From NCBI GenBank assembly GCA_021162265.1, contig JAGGZA010000091.1, positions 1 through 15,808 of the forward strand: a stretch of DNA of 15,808 bases, in the 5' to 3' direction. The stretch is from Candidatus Aerophobota bacterium (GTDB lineage: Bacteria; Aerophobota; Aerophobia; Aerophobales; B3-G15). The translations under genes and the position numbers were made by a program. Below the pieces are notes generated by a model that saw only the letters and a program-made list of their open reading frames with translations, was not told where the DNA came from and made no database searches. Positions 1 to 7,657 of this stretch are shown one piece after another; position 1 is the stretch's first letter; every line of letters begins with the position of its first letter.

Positions 1-297
1 CTGGAAAAACACTTAAAAATACTGGGAACCATAGTAACCGTAGCTCCTTTAATTGGACTTCTGGGAACAGTTATGGGGATGATAAAGGCTTTTAATGTAA
101 TTGCCTTACAGGGTACAGGCGAGCCTGGAGCTCTGGCAGGAGGGATTTCTGAGGCTCTTATTACCACTGCAGTAGGTCTTAGCATTGCTATACCTTCTCT
201 TATATTTTATAATTATTTCATGCACCGCACTGATAAAATTGTACGTCAGTTTGAGAAGATCAGTAGTGAATTTATTGACTTTCTGATAAAAAAATAA
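1..297 (+). CDS. exbB: ExbB/TolQ/MotA-family proton channel subunit, 3' part
   Basis: This is the C-terminal part (98 codons visible) of an inner-membrane proton-channel protein. The reading frame is open from base 1, so the gene starts upstream of the window. The visible part holds the two family blocks: 'TVAPLIGLLGTVMGMIKAF', which begins a transmembrane helix, and 'GISEALITTAVGLSIAIPSL', the last membrane helix with its polar Thr-Thr pair. A short cytoplasmic tail follows. In known systems ExbB forms a pentamer around ExbD and uses the proton gradient to energise TonB. The stop codon shares one base with the start of the exbD gene, implying translational coupling. TolQ is the close alternative, but the exbD-tonB genes that follow favour ExbB. 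The internal ATG at 73 is not a real start, because conserved sequence lies before it. Confidence 0.9.
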   Translation: MEKHLKILGTIVTVAPLIGLLGTVMGMIKAFNVIALQGTGEPGALAGGISEALITTAVGLSIAIPSLIFYNYFMHRTDKIVRQFEKISSEFIDFLIKK

Positions 298-713
298 TGA
301 AGTTTAATCGTCCAAGATCAAGGTCGGAAGAAGTATTTATAAATCTCACTCCTCTTATAGATGTTGTTTTTCTTTTGCTAATCTTTTTTATGGTTTCCAC
401 AACTTTTGTTACGATAAGACAGGGAATAAAGGTAAACCTTCCCAGGACAACAACTCCCCAAGAGAGGTTAAAAGAAAATATAGTGATTTCTATAACTAAG
501 GATAACCATATATATCTTGGCAAAAGGTGGATTAAAGATGAAAAGGTCCTCTTCTCAATTTTAAAAAGGGAGATAAAAGGTAGAGGAGAACTGGTTTTAA
601 TTAATGCTGATAAGGAAGTGGAGCACGGTAAGGTGGTAAAAGTTATGGAAATAGCTAAAAGAGCAGGAGCGAGCAGATTGGGAATTCTTACTTTTCCTGA
701 GAAAAGGGGATAA
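297..713 (+). CDS. exbD: ExbD/TolR-family biopolymer transport protein
   Basis: A 138-residue protein of normal ExbD length. It has a short cytoplasmic N-terminus rich in Arg, one transmembrane helix at about residues 20-38, and a periplasmic domain. The helix begins 'NLTPLIDVVFLLLIFF'. Asp22 matches the single membrane aspartate that carries protons in ExbD/TolR. The periplasmic part runs from about residue 40, with the typical 'INADKEVEHGKVVKVMEIAK' pattern near the end. Its ATG overlaps the exbB stop by one base, and tonB starts on the base directly after its stop, so the three are almost certainly one operon. It is expected to sit inside the ExbB pentamer and pass energy to TonB. Confidence 0.93.
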   Translation: MKFNRPRSRSEEVFINLTPLIDVVFLLLIFFMVSTTFVTIRQGIKVNLPRTTTPQERLKENIVISITKDNHIYLGKRWIKDEKVLFSILKREIKGRGELVLINADKEVEHGKVVKVMEIAKRAGASRLGILTFPEKRG

Positions 714-1535
714 ATGTTTAAGAATGACTTTTTTAAAGTGGGTCTTTTGATTTCAGCCGGCACCCATTTTTTTCTTATAGTACTTTTCCCTCTCTGGAAG
801 CCTGTATTACCTCCACCAGAACCTCGTAAGATATATGAGGTTTCTTTAATAAATGTAAAACCAATAAAACTAAAAGTTAAAAAGGTACCAGGTCCACCTC
901 CTGAACCAAAAATTGCAAAGGCAGAAAAAAAAGTAACGCCCAAGCTTTCTCCAGTAGAAGTTGCTGTAAAGTCTACACAAAACGTTCCAGTACTTCCTCC
1001 TCGTGCCAGAGTTGAAAGTAAATTGAGGGTTCCTCTTCCCAATCTCTCCTTTAAACCAGTGGCTTCTCATAAGGCAAAGGAGGTAATTCCCAGGAGAGAA
1101 AGACAGCTAAAAAAAACATCACAGGAATCACCAACTTTTACAGAGCTTCCCTTTAAAATATCCTCTCCCGTTCAGGGAGAGGTCCCTTCAATTAAGCCTT
1201 CCCCTACAGGTGAAGGGGGCGAAGGTGCTGTCTCTGGCGTTAAAGGTCCGGTAGGTATTACCTTCAGAGGATTGGGGAGTAGAAGACCGGAGAGAACTCC
1301 TCAACCTTCCTATCCTCCTGAGATGGAAAAGAGAGGAGTAGAAGGTCAGGGAGAGGTTAAGATTTATGTGGCACCTACGGGGCAGGTTCTGGATGTGGAG
1401 ATCATTCGTACCTCGGGTTGGCACAGCTTTGACGAAGAGGTACGTAGCGCCCTGTTAAAGTGGAGGTTTACTCCTGTAGATGAGGCGGGGATTAAAACCT
1501 ACGAAGGGAATTTTTACTTCCGTTTCGCCAAATAA
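714..1535 (+). CDS. tonB: Energy transducer TonB
   Basis: A 273-residue TonB-family protein. One membrane anchor lies at about residues 10-28. A Pro/Lys/Glu-rich periplasmic linker follows, with 'PPPEPRK' near 33 and 'PGPPPEPK' near 59. The C-terminal TonB domain runs from about 197 to 273. That domain shows the family pattern: 'PSYPPEMEKRGVEGQGEV', 'VAPTGQVLDVEIIRTSG', then 'FDEEVRSALLKWRFTP'. In known systems this domain grips the TonB box of outer-membrane receptors to drive uptake of siderophores, cobalamin or sugars. The start directly abuts the exbD stop. An odd feature is residues 150-172 of the linker, which are encoded by a G/C-rich palindromic repeat and look unlike the rest of the protein. 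No TonB-dependent receptor is in the window. Confidence 0.92.
   Translation: MFKNDFFKVGLLISAGTHFFLIVLFPLWKPVLPPPEPRKIYEVSLINVKPIKLKVKKVPGPPPEPKIAKAEKKVTPKLSPVEVAVKSTQNVPVLPPRARVESKLRVPLPNLSFKPVASHKAKEVIPRRERQLKKTSQESPTFTELPFKISSPVQGEVPSIKPSPTGEGGEGAVSGVKGPVGITFRGLGSRRPERTPQPSYPPEMEKRGVEGQGEVKIYVAPTGQVLDVEIIRTSGWHSFDEEVRSALLKWRFTPVDEAGIKTYEGNFYFRFAK
1162..1225. repeat. Palindromic repeat inside the tonB coding sequence
   Basis: A perfect 8-bp inverted repeat (CCTCTCCC at 1162-1169 and GGGAGAGG at 1175-1182, loop of 5) is followed by a second, imperfect hairpin. The second uses CCTTCCCC at 1197-1204 and GGGGGCGAAGG at 1215-1225, with one bulged base. The G/C-rich runs stand out from the AT-rich surroundings. 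The element keeps the reading frame and encodes residues 150-172 of the TonB linker. The 'CTCTCCC...GGGAGAG' pattern resembles dispersed intergenic palindromic repeats known from many bacterial genomes. That it is a copy of such a family is inference; no second copy is seen in this window. Confidence 0.6.
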
Positions 1536-1579
1536 AGGGCTTTATACTTTTTGATTTAAAATTTCAAAGGAGCAAAGAT

Positions 1580-2881
1580 ATGATCTGGAATCCCAGGTAC
1601 GAGTGCATAGATAGAAAAGAACTTGAGGAAATTCAACTTGAAAGGCTAAAACATTTGGTAAAAAGGTTATACGAAAGACTTCCTTTTTATAAAAAGAAGT
1701 TAGATGAAGTTGGTGTGAAACCGTATCAAATAAAATCTCTGGATGATTTAAGATTGCTTCCCTTCACCACTAAGGACGAACTTCGTCAGGGTTATCCTTA
1801 TGGATTGTTTACTGCTCCTCTTGAAGACATAATAGAGTTTCATATTTCCTCCGGTACGACTGGGAAACCGGTTGTAGATGGGTATACAAGGAAGGACATA
1901 GATATATGGTCAGAGGTTATGGCACGAGCCTTAGCCAGTGCAGGGTGCACATCTAAGGATGTAGTACAAAATGCTTACGGCTACGGACTTTTTACCGGAG
2001 GATTAGGTGTACACTATGGAGCACAGAGAATAGGAGCAAAAACTATACCGGCTTCCGGAGGACAAACAAGACGCCAAATTATGATAATGAAAGATTTTGG
2101 CTCAACTATTCTTACCTGTACCCCCTCTTATGCTCTCCATATTGCAGAGACAGCAGAAGAAATGGGGGAAAATCCGGTTGAACTTCCTGTAAAGGTGGGA
2201 GTTTTGGGAGCTGAATGCTGGTCAGAAAATATGCGTCAGGAGATTGAGAAAAGGCTTGGTATCATGGCGCTTGATATCTACGGATTGACAGAAATTATAG
2301 GTCCCGGTGTTGCCCAGGAGTGTGAATACAAGGAAGGTCTTCATATTTATGAGGATCATTTTCTTCCCGAAATAATTGACCCTGATACTCTGGAACCTTT
2401 GCCAGAAGGGGAAGAAGGAGAACTTGTTATAACTACTCTTACCAGAGAGGGAACTCCTCTTTTAAGGTATAGAACAAGAGATATAACTTCTATAAATTAC
2501 AGCCCCTGCAGATACGGGAGAACCATAGCCCGGATCTCTAAAATAAAGGGGAGAACTGACGATATGCTTATAATAAGGGGAGTTAATGTGTTCCCTTCTC
2601 AGATAGAAAATATACTTATGAAAGTGGAGGAAACAGAGCCTCATTATCAGCTTGTTCTTGAAAGAAAAAAAGGACTTGATGATCTTACCGTAGAAGTAGA
2701 GACAACTCCCGAGATTTTTTTTGACGAGATTAAAAGGTTGGAGGAAATTGAGAAGAGGATAGCAAAGGAAATAGAGGAAAATTTAGGACTCAGGGTTAAT
2801 GTAAAGCTGGTTGAACCAAAAGCTATTGGAAGAAGCGCAGGTAAGGCAAAGAGATTAATTGATAGAAGAGAGCTTAAATAA
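1580..2881 (+). CDS. paaK: Phenylacetate--CoA ligase family protein, copy 1
   Basis: A 433-residue adenylate-forming enzyme of usual PaaK length. The family makes aryl-CoA, typically phenylacetyl-CoA, from the acid, ATP and CoA in the cytoplasm. Visible motifs are the phosphate loop 'SSGTTGKP' (residues 90-97), 'YGLTEIIGPG' (234-243), 'YRTRD' (297-301), 'KGRTDDMLIIRGVNVFPS' (323-340) and, near the end, 'GRSAGKAKRLID' with the expected catalytic Lys. The C-x-C-G-R pattern often found after YRTRD is altered to C-R-Y-G-R here. The start has AAGGAG 7 bases upstream. The gene is followed after 12 bases by an ACT-domain gene, the usual partner of such ligases in anaerobes, which suggests handling of aryl acids from aromatic amino acids. 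The exact acid used cannot be told. Confidence 0.93.
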   Translation: MIWNPRYECIDRKELEEIQLERLKHLVKRLYERLPFYKKKLDEVGVKPYQIKSLDDLRLLPFTTKDELRQGYPYGLFTAPLEDIIEFHISSGTTGKPVVDGYTRKDIDIWSEVMARALASAGCTSKDVVQNAYGYGLFTGGLGVHYGAQRIGAKTIPASGGQTRRQIMIMKDFGSTILTCTPSYALHIAETAEEMGENPVELPVKVGVLGAECWSENMRQEIEKRLGIMALDIYGLTEIIGPGVAQECEYKEGLHIYEDHFLPEIIDPDTLEPLPEGEEGELVITTLTREGTPLLRYRTRDITSINYSPCRYGRTIARISKIKGRTDDMLIIRGVNVFPSQIENILMKVEETEPHYQLVLERKKGLDDLTVEVETTPEIFFDEIKRLEEIEKRIAKEIEENLGLRVNVKLVEPKAIGRSAGKAKRLIDRRELK

Positions 2882-2893
2882 CAGGAGAAAAAA

Positions 2894-3325
2894 ATGCTGG
2901 TTAAACAAATTTCTGTGTTCCTTGAAAATAAAATAGGCAGGTTAGCTGAAATTACCGAGCTTTTGGGTCAGAACAAAATAAATATACGAGCTCTGGCTAT
3001 AGCTGATACTACGGAGTTTGGTATTTTAAGATTGATAGTAGATAATCCTGAAAAAGCTCAGGAGGTCCTTGAAGATAGGGGATTTGCTGCAAAACAAACT
3101 GATGTGATAGTGGTAAAGGTAGCCGATAAACCAGGAGGTCTTGCAGGGATTTTGAAAGAATTAAAAAAATCGGATCTAAATGTTGAGTATCTTTATGCTT
3201 TTGTAAAACAATCTGGTGAAAACGCACTTGTTGTATTTAGAATTGAGAATACTTCTGAGGCTATAAAGGTGCTTCAGGGGATGGGAGTGGAGATTATAAG
3301 TCCTGAGGAGATTTACAGTTTGTGA
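2894..3325 (+). CDS. Tandem ACT-domain protein, copy 1
   Basis: A 143-residue protein made of two ACT domains and little else. The first covers about residues 1-70 and begins 'KQISVFLENKIGRLAEIT'. The second covers about 72-143 and begins 'VVKVADKPGGLAGILKEL'. Both show the Gly-Arg or Gly-Gly turn before the first helix that marks ACT ligand-binding domains. Such stand-alone tandem ACT proteins commonly sit beside phenylacetate-CoA ligase genes and are thought to sense amino acids, though the ligand is unknown here. The start follows an AGGAG site. The stop overlaps the GTG start of the second ligase by 4 bases (GTGA), so translation is probably coupled. Confidence 0.9.
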   Translation: MLVKQISVFLENKIGRLAEITELLGQNKINIRALAIADTTEFGILRLIVDNPEKAQEVLEDRGFAAKQTDVIVVKVADKPGGLAGILKELKKSDLNVEYLYAFVKQSGENALVVFRIENTSEAIKVLQGMGVEIISPEEIYSL

Positions 3326-4650
3326 AAAGTTTTACCAAGGAGAAAGTTTTGGAAGAAGGTAAAAACTCCATAGAATTTATAAGAAGAGAGGAACTTGAGA
3401 AAATTCAGGTTAATCGCTTAAAAAAAACTATAGAAAGGGCAAATAATTCTCCCTTTTATAAAAATATTTTTAAGAAGGAAGGAATTCACCCGGAAGATAT
3501 AAGGTGTACTGATGATATAAGAAAGCTACCTTTTACCACAAGAGAGGATTTGAGAGAAAACTTTCCCTTTGGATTTATTGCTCTTCCCCTTAATAAGATT
3601 GTGCGTGTTCACACCTCCACCGGAACTACAGGTAAGCCAAAAGCCATTTTTTTCAGTAAAAGGGATGTTGATGAAGCAGCAGGGCTTATTGCTCGTTGCA
3701 TGAGGATGACAGGGGCAGGACCAGGTGATGTGTTTCAAAATATGATGAGTTATGGTCTTTTCACCGGGGGTCTTGTGTTTCACTATGGAGCTGAGAAGGC
3801 TGGAGTTCTTGTAATTCCTGCTGGAGCAGGGAATACAGAAAAGCAAATTGAGCTTATGAGGGATTTTAAAACCACAATTGTTCATATAACTCCAAGTTAT
3901 GCCCTCTATCTTGCAGATATTCTGGAGGAGAAAGGAATTGATCCTGAAGAGGAGCTTAACCTGCGGATAGTATATCTTGGTGCAGAACCTTATTCCCAGA
4001 AAACGAGGGAAAAGATAGAAAAGATATATGGAGTAAATGCTTTTAATTGCTACGGGCTTTCCGAGATGAATGGACCGGGAGTGGGGTTTGAATGCCCTTT
4101 GAAAGACGGGTTACATATATGGGAGGATAATTTTATCCTGGAGGTTGTTGATCCACTTACAGGAGAACCTCTTCCTGATGGCAAAGAGGGAGAGCTCGTA
4201 CTGACAACTATCAACAGGGAGGCAATGCCTATAATAAGGTATAGGACAGGTGATATTACTTTTATTTACCCACAGGTGTGTGGATGTGGTAGAACACACA
4301 GAAAGATATCTCCTATAAAGGGAAGAACCGATGATATGTTTATAATAAAGGGTGTAAATGTATTCCCTTCAGAGGTGGAGAGGGTGCTGATGGATACTCC
4401 TGAGGTTGCAAGAAACTATCAAATTGTTATTGAAAGAGAGAGGTCTCTTGATATTATGAGGATAAGGGTGGAGATAAAAAAAAGATTTTTTGATGGGTCT
4501 CTGGAGCATCTTAAAGAATTACAGGAAAAGATAAAAAGTAAGGTAAAGTCTGAGCTTATGGTGACTCCAAGGGTAGAGCTGCTTGAGCCAGGGACACTTC
4601 CAAGAACAACAGGAAAATCAAAGAGAGTAATTGATAAAAGAAGGCTTTAA
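3322..4650 (+). CDS. paaK: Phenylacetate--CoA ligase family protein, copy 2
   Basis: A 442-residue paralogue of the ligase at 1580, aligning along its whole length. Motifs include 'STGTTGKPKAIFFSK' (99-113), 'HYGAEKAGVLVIPAG', 'YLGAEPYS', 'YGLSEMNGPG', 'YRTGD', 'CGCGRTHRKISPIKGRTDD' and a C-terminal 'RTTGKSKRVID'. Unlike copy 1 it keeps the C-x-C-G-R pattern and reads YRTGD rather than YRTRD, so the two may prefer different acids. The start is GTG, overlapping the preceding ACT gene by 4 bases. The N-terminus is about 10 residues longer than in copy 1. The role is inferred as activation of an aryl or related carboxylic acid to its CoA thioester. Family membership is firm; the substrate is not. 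Confidence 0.92.
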   Translation: MKSFTKEKVLEEGKNSIEFIRREELEKIQVNRLKKTIERANNSPFYKNIFKKEGIHPEDIRCTDDIRKLPFTTREDLRENFPFGFIALPLNKIVRVHTSTGTTGKPKAIFFSKRDVDEAAGLIARCMRMTGAGPGDVFQNMMSYGLFTGGLVFHYGAEKAGVLVIPAGAGNTEKQIELMRDFKTTIVHITPSYALYLADILEEKGIDPEEELNLRIVYLGAEPYSQKTREKIEKIYGVNAFNCYGLSEMNGPGVGFECPLKDGLHIWEDNFILEVVDPLTGEPLPDGKEGELVLTTINREAMPIIRYRTGDITFIYPQVCGCGRTHRKISPIKGRTDDMFIIKGVNVFPSEVERVLMDTPEVARNYQIVIERERSLDIMRIRVEIKKRFFDGSLEHLKELQEKIKSKVKSELMVTPRVELLEPGTLPRTTGKSKRVIDKRRL

Positions 4651-4660
4651 AGAGATGACA

Positions 4661-5098
4661 ATGGAAGGCAAAATTCAACAGATATCAGTATTTGCCCGGA
4701 ATGAGCCCGGAAGGATAAAACGCATTACTGAAGTTTTATCCTGCGAGAAGATAAATATTCGTGCCATAACTATTGCAAGTGGAGATGATTATGGAGTAAT
4801 AAAGCTGCTTGTTAGTGATCCTCGCAGAGCTTACCGGGTTTTAAAAAGGGAAGGTTTTTCTGTTGCCCTGAATAAGGTTATTGCAGTGCAAATGGAGGAT
4901 AAACCCGGAGGGTTGTACAGGCTTCTGGAAATTCTTGCTGAAAATGGAATAAATGTAGAGGATGCCTATGGGTTTGTAATTAAATCAGGTGAAACCGCTG
5001 TCCTGGTAATAAACGTTAAGGATATTGAGAAAGGAATAAAGATTCTTTCTCAACAACCTGTAAAACTACTTGTAGAAAAGGACCTCTACGAGCTTTAA
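4661..5098 (+). CDS. Tandem ACT-domain protein, copy 2
   Basis: A 145-residue protein from the chosen start, with two ACT domains. The first begins 'IQQISVFARNEPGRIKRITE' and the second begins 'AVQMEDKPGGLYRLLEILAE'. It is a clear paralogue of the ACT protein at 2894 and follows the second ligase gene, so the ligase/ACT unit is repeated. Three starts are possible: TTG 4631 (inside the ligase gene), ATG 4655 and ATG 4661. I chose 4661 because AAGAG lies 6 bases before it and because it gives the same short N-terminus as copy 1. It probably binds an amino acid or related ligand and may modulate the neighbouring ligase; this is inference from context. It ends 26 bases before a convergent gene. 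Confidence 0.88.
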   Translation: MEGKIQQISVFARNEPGRIKRITEVLSCEKINIRAITIASGDDYGVIKLLVSDPRRAYRVLKREGFSVALNKVIAVQMEDKPGGLYRLLEILAENGINVEDAYGFVIKSGETAVLVINVKDIEKGIKILSQQPVKLLVEKDLYEL

Positions 5099-5124
5099 TA
5101 AATTATTTGTCCATCAATTCACTG

Positions 5125-6870
5125 TTACTTTATAATAGCGATTTTTCCGGTTCTGGTTTCTGTATAGCTTTTAACAAAGACAATATAAATCCCTCTTGCT
5201 ACGGTTTCTCCTCTTTCATTCCTGCAGTCCCATCTTACCTTTTCTGGAGAAGGCCATTGAGGTTTTAAGCATCGTACAAATTCTCCAGAAATGGTATAAA
5301 TAAATACCGTTGCGCCAGGGGGTAAGCGATCAATTGTAATCTCCTGGTTTGTACTTAAATTACAGGGATTTGGATAAATTAAGAGAGGAAGGTATTTTTG
5401 AGGTAGTTTTTCAATTCGCCATATCTCACATCCTACGTGAGGTGAGTAAGGATAGGTTCCCTCTGAAGCGTCAGGACAGGCAAGGTTAAGTCCTTGAGGA
5501 GAGAAAAATATCCTATCTACAAAATATGCCCAGGTGGCTGTTCCCACATACAATTTATCCTTAAATTTTGCCACTGACCTTATCCCGTATTGCTCGGAGA
5601 GATTTGTTTTGTAAGGTATTCCATTTACTTCAAAACAAACAGGGATACGCTTTGTATCCAATCTCATGCCAGGGTCATTAATTAATACAAAACTTCCGGT
5701 ATCTCCTGTCTTGCTTGCCCAGAGCTCTCCTCCCTGGAGAAGATTCATGGTACCAATTACAAGTTCCCCGTTGTACTCAATCATTCGCCATATATACATA
5801 TTATCAATTCTCTCATCTCCTCCACCAGGGTTCCCATAAGGAACGACACATTCCCAGCTTTCTCCATCCCATCGCCAGACCTCTGCTCCATCAGCAAGTT
5901 CCTGAATGTCACCTATTTCCCCACCTTCTTCTGGTATAATGAAATTCTGTGTGCCGGCATAAAGCTTATTCTTAAATACAGTCATACAAAGAATAGCGCC
6001 GTTTTTGGGATTACCAAATCCAGGTTCATTTACCCTTTTCCAGCTACCGGTGCCATCTCCGTCGTACTGCCATACTTCACAACCAAGTCCTGAAAAAGCA
6101 CCACCCACAACTGAGCGAGCAAAGGTACCTACGTAGAGGTCTCCCTGAAATTCTACCATTTCACTTATTGAGTTTACAGGATTATCCCAGTCCGGTGTTA
6201 TATCTTCCCATAGATTCGGGTCAATACTATTAAGATTTCCTTCTTCAATGTTTCCCTCATATCTGAATATGTGTGCACTTTCTCCATTTACAAGTTGTCC
6301 TGCATCAGCGTAGAGCTTTCCTCTATATTCGGTTATTCCTCTTGTTGCTCTTGCGCCTATTGAAAAACCATTTTGATTTGCTTTTACCCATTCTGTTCCA
6401 TCAGTTACCCATATCTGGCATCCCTGTTGAGAGCTCAGTGTACCAAGCCATAAAAGTCCTGCATATTCGGTTGCTCCGCGGACACCATCACATCCCGGGA
6501 AGGATGTTACGAATTCCCAGTTTTCTCCATCAGGAGAGCGGTAAACTTTAGCCTCTGATCCATAAGGAGTTGCATTTAGTGTTCCAACGTAAAGCCACTC
6601 TGTCCCTTCCGGGTCAGTGTAAGTGCTCATTGCCCAGGCATAATCATTGTTTAAATCATCAAATCCATCCCTTGCCACTCTTTCCCATCCCCCGCCAAAG
6701 CTTTCACTTTTTGTTATCTGTTGTGTCTGGAGGTTATCCTGAGCTTTTACAAGATATTTAAAGAAACTATTTTGATATGACTTTTTAATTGTTATTCCAG
6801 AGGAAAGCAAAGGTATTCCACCAAAAAATAAACCTGTAAATATCGCCATCATTAAAAGTGTTTTCTTCAA
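5125..6870 (-). CDS. Secreted repeat (beta-propeller-like) protein with FlgD/sorting-type C-terminal domain
   Basis: A 581-residue exported protein of unknown function. The N-terminus 'MKKTLLMMAIFTGLFFGG' looks like a signal peptide. The body has seven spaced copies of an 'LYVGT' strand, at about residues 93, 140, 186, 245, 303, 370 and 440. Each is followed by a strand of the type 'GCEVWQYDG' or 'GAEVWRWDGESW'. Seven such units suggest a seven-bladed beta-propeller. From about residue 495 'LLIYPNPCNLS' opens a FlgD-like/type IX-sorting-like domain that ends 'GIYIVFVKSYTETRTGKIAIIK'. Proteins of this build are usually on the cell surface or released. The start is TTG, supported by a strong AGGAGGAG site ending 8 bases upstream. 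The gene lies just beyond a terminator, so it probably has its own promoter, but I see no good one. Confidence 0.8.
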   Translation of the reverse strand: MKKTLLMMAIFTGLFFGGIPLLSSGITIKKSYQNSFFKYLVKAQDNLQTQQITKSESFGGGWERVARDGFDDLNNDYAWAMSTYTDPEGTEWLYVGTLNATPYGSEAKVYRSPDGENWEFVTSFPGCDGVRGATEYAGLLWLGTLSSQQGCQIWVTDGTEWVKANQNGFSIGARATRGITEYRGKLYADAGQLVNGESAHIFRYEGNIEEGNLNSIDPNLWEDITPDWDNPVNSISEMVEFQGDLYVGTFARSVVGGAFSGLGCEVWQYDGDGTGSWKRVNEPGFGNPKNGAILCMTVFKNKLYAGTQNFIIPEEGGEIGDIQELADGAEVWRWDGESWECVVPYGNPGGGDERIDNMYIWRMIEYNGELVIGTMNLLQGGELWASKTGDTGSFVLINDPGMRLDTKRIPVCFEVNGIPYKTNLSEQYGIRSVAKFKDKLYVGTATWAYFVDRIFFSPQGLNLACPDASEGTYPYSPHVGCEIWRIEKLPQKYLPLLIYPNPCNLSTNQEITIDRLPPGATVFIYTISGEFVRCLKPQWPSPEKVRWDCRNERGETVARGIYIVFVKSYTETRTGKIAIIK

Positions 6871-6908
6871 GGTATTTTCTCCTCCTGCAAAGGTAAGTCA
6901 TATTAAAT

Positions 6909-6944
6909 AAAAGCCTGCAGAATATGGTTTTCCTGCAGGCTTTT
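6909..6944 (-). terminator. Rho-independent terminator after the 6982-7554 gene
   Basis: A 12-bp perfect stem (arms 6909-6920 and 6933-6944, core GCCTGCAG/CTGCAGGC) with a 12-base loop. On the minus strand the stem runs into a T-rich stretch. It lies 38 bases past the stop of the outer-membrane-type gene and just before the start of the propeller-like gene. On the plus strand the stem is also followed by a run of T, so it could work both ways, but no plus-strand gene ends nearby. Confidence 0.85.
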
Positions 6945-6981
6945 TTAATTTACCGATAAATCTTTGCGTTTTTTTAAATAC

Positions 6982-7554
6982 CTATCTTTTTCTCTTTCCA
7001 AAGTAATAGTGAGCAGCAAACCTTAGTGGTGTTGCGCTGAGAGTGGTGGTTCCTCCATCCTCACTTGGGGTAAGCGTCACGCTGTCCCATCCCCATTCAA
7101 GGCTAAACCCAAGGTCGGGTACTCCTGAGAAAAACCATTCCACTCCCATCAGTGCCTCATATCCTGTTCCTGAAAGAGAGGTTTCTGGGGTTCCGAGATA
7201 ACTACTGCTGCTGTAGTTGTGTCCATTTATTCCAGCACCTATATACACGTGGTAGTTTAGTCTGTCAATTATTTTGTAGAGCACCTTAAGTGCATAAAGG
7301 GTTCCTGAGAAGGTATTGGTTCCTCCATTGCTGAACTGGATTGAAGCATAACTTGCTGTTGCCTGGACTGCAAGGGTAGGATTAAACCAGAATCTACCAC
7401 TTATTCCCTCAGATGAGAATACTAAAAGAGGGGGTCTCTCCTCTGTCTGGTATCCAATACCAAATCTCCCTGATAGGTCTTTAGCAGATGCACCAAAGCT
7501 AACTGTTGCTACCACTACAAAAACCACCAATAATAGAATTACTATCTTTTTCAT
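6982..7554 (-). CDS. Small outer-membrane beta-barrel-like protein, paralogue A
   Basis: A 190-residue exported protein I cannot name. It has a signal peptide at residues 1-24 ('MKKIVILLLVVFVVVATVSFGASA'). Alternating aromatic and small residues in short strands follow, such as 'SGRFWFNPTLAVQATASYAS', 'YHVYIGAGINGHNY' and 'DLGFSLEWGWDSVTLT'. The last strand is 'LRFAAHYYFGKRKR'. This resembles 8-stranded OmpA/OmpX-type barrels, except that it ends in basic residues rather than an aromatic one. It aligns along its length with the protein at 7658-8329, starting with the shared 'AKDLSGRFGIGYQTE'. The ATG has GGTGAG 6 bases upstream. It follows its paralogue by 103 bases with no obvious terminator between, so co-transcription is possible. 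The barrel fold is inference. Confidence 0.75.
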   Translation of the reverse strand: MKKIVILLLVVFVVVATVSFGASAKDLSGRFGIGYQTEERPPLLVFSSEGISGRFWFNPTLAVQATASYASIQFSNGGTNTFSGTLYALKVLYKIIDRLNYHVYIGAGINGHNYSSSSYLGTPETSLSGTGYEALMGVEWFFSGVPDLGFSLEWGWDSVTLTPSEDGGTTTLSATPLRFAAHYYFGKRKR

Positions 7555-7657
7555 CTTGTTCTCACCTTTTTTATTTTTTACATTACCTTAAAATTTTTTT
7601 GTTATGCACCCCCTTTTGACTTATTTCCCCTTTTTTATACTTTTCACGCAACAGAGA

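Noticed and set aside
272..1042. Long minus-strand open frame (256 codons) opposite exbD and tonB
   Set aside because: It lies antisense to two well-recognised genes, its translation is low-complexity and matches no family, and it has no convincing ribosome-binding site. It is a shadow of the plus-strand genes.
3526..3885. Minus-strand open frame (119 codons) inside the second ligase gene
   Set aside because: It is fully antisense to a conserved enzyme, and its Cys/His/Asn-rich translation is typical of a shadow frame.
4631..4660. TTG 4631 as the start of the second ACT gene
   Set aside because: It lies inside the ligase gene and adds residues with no counterpart in the first ACT copy, while ATG 4661 has a better-spaced ribosome-binding site.
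7616..7641. TTGACT and TATACT on the plus strand between the two outer-membrane-type genes
   Set aside because: The spacer is only 14 bases and no plus-strand gene follows, so a promoter makes no sense here.
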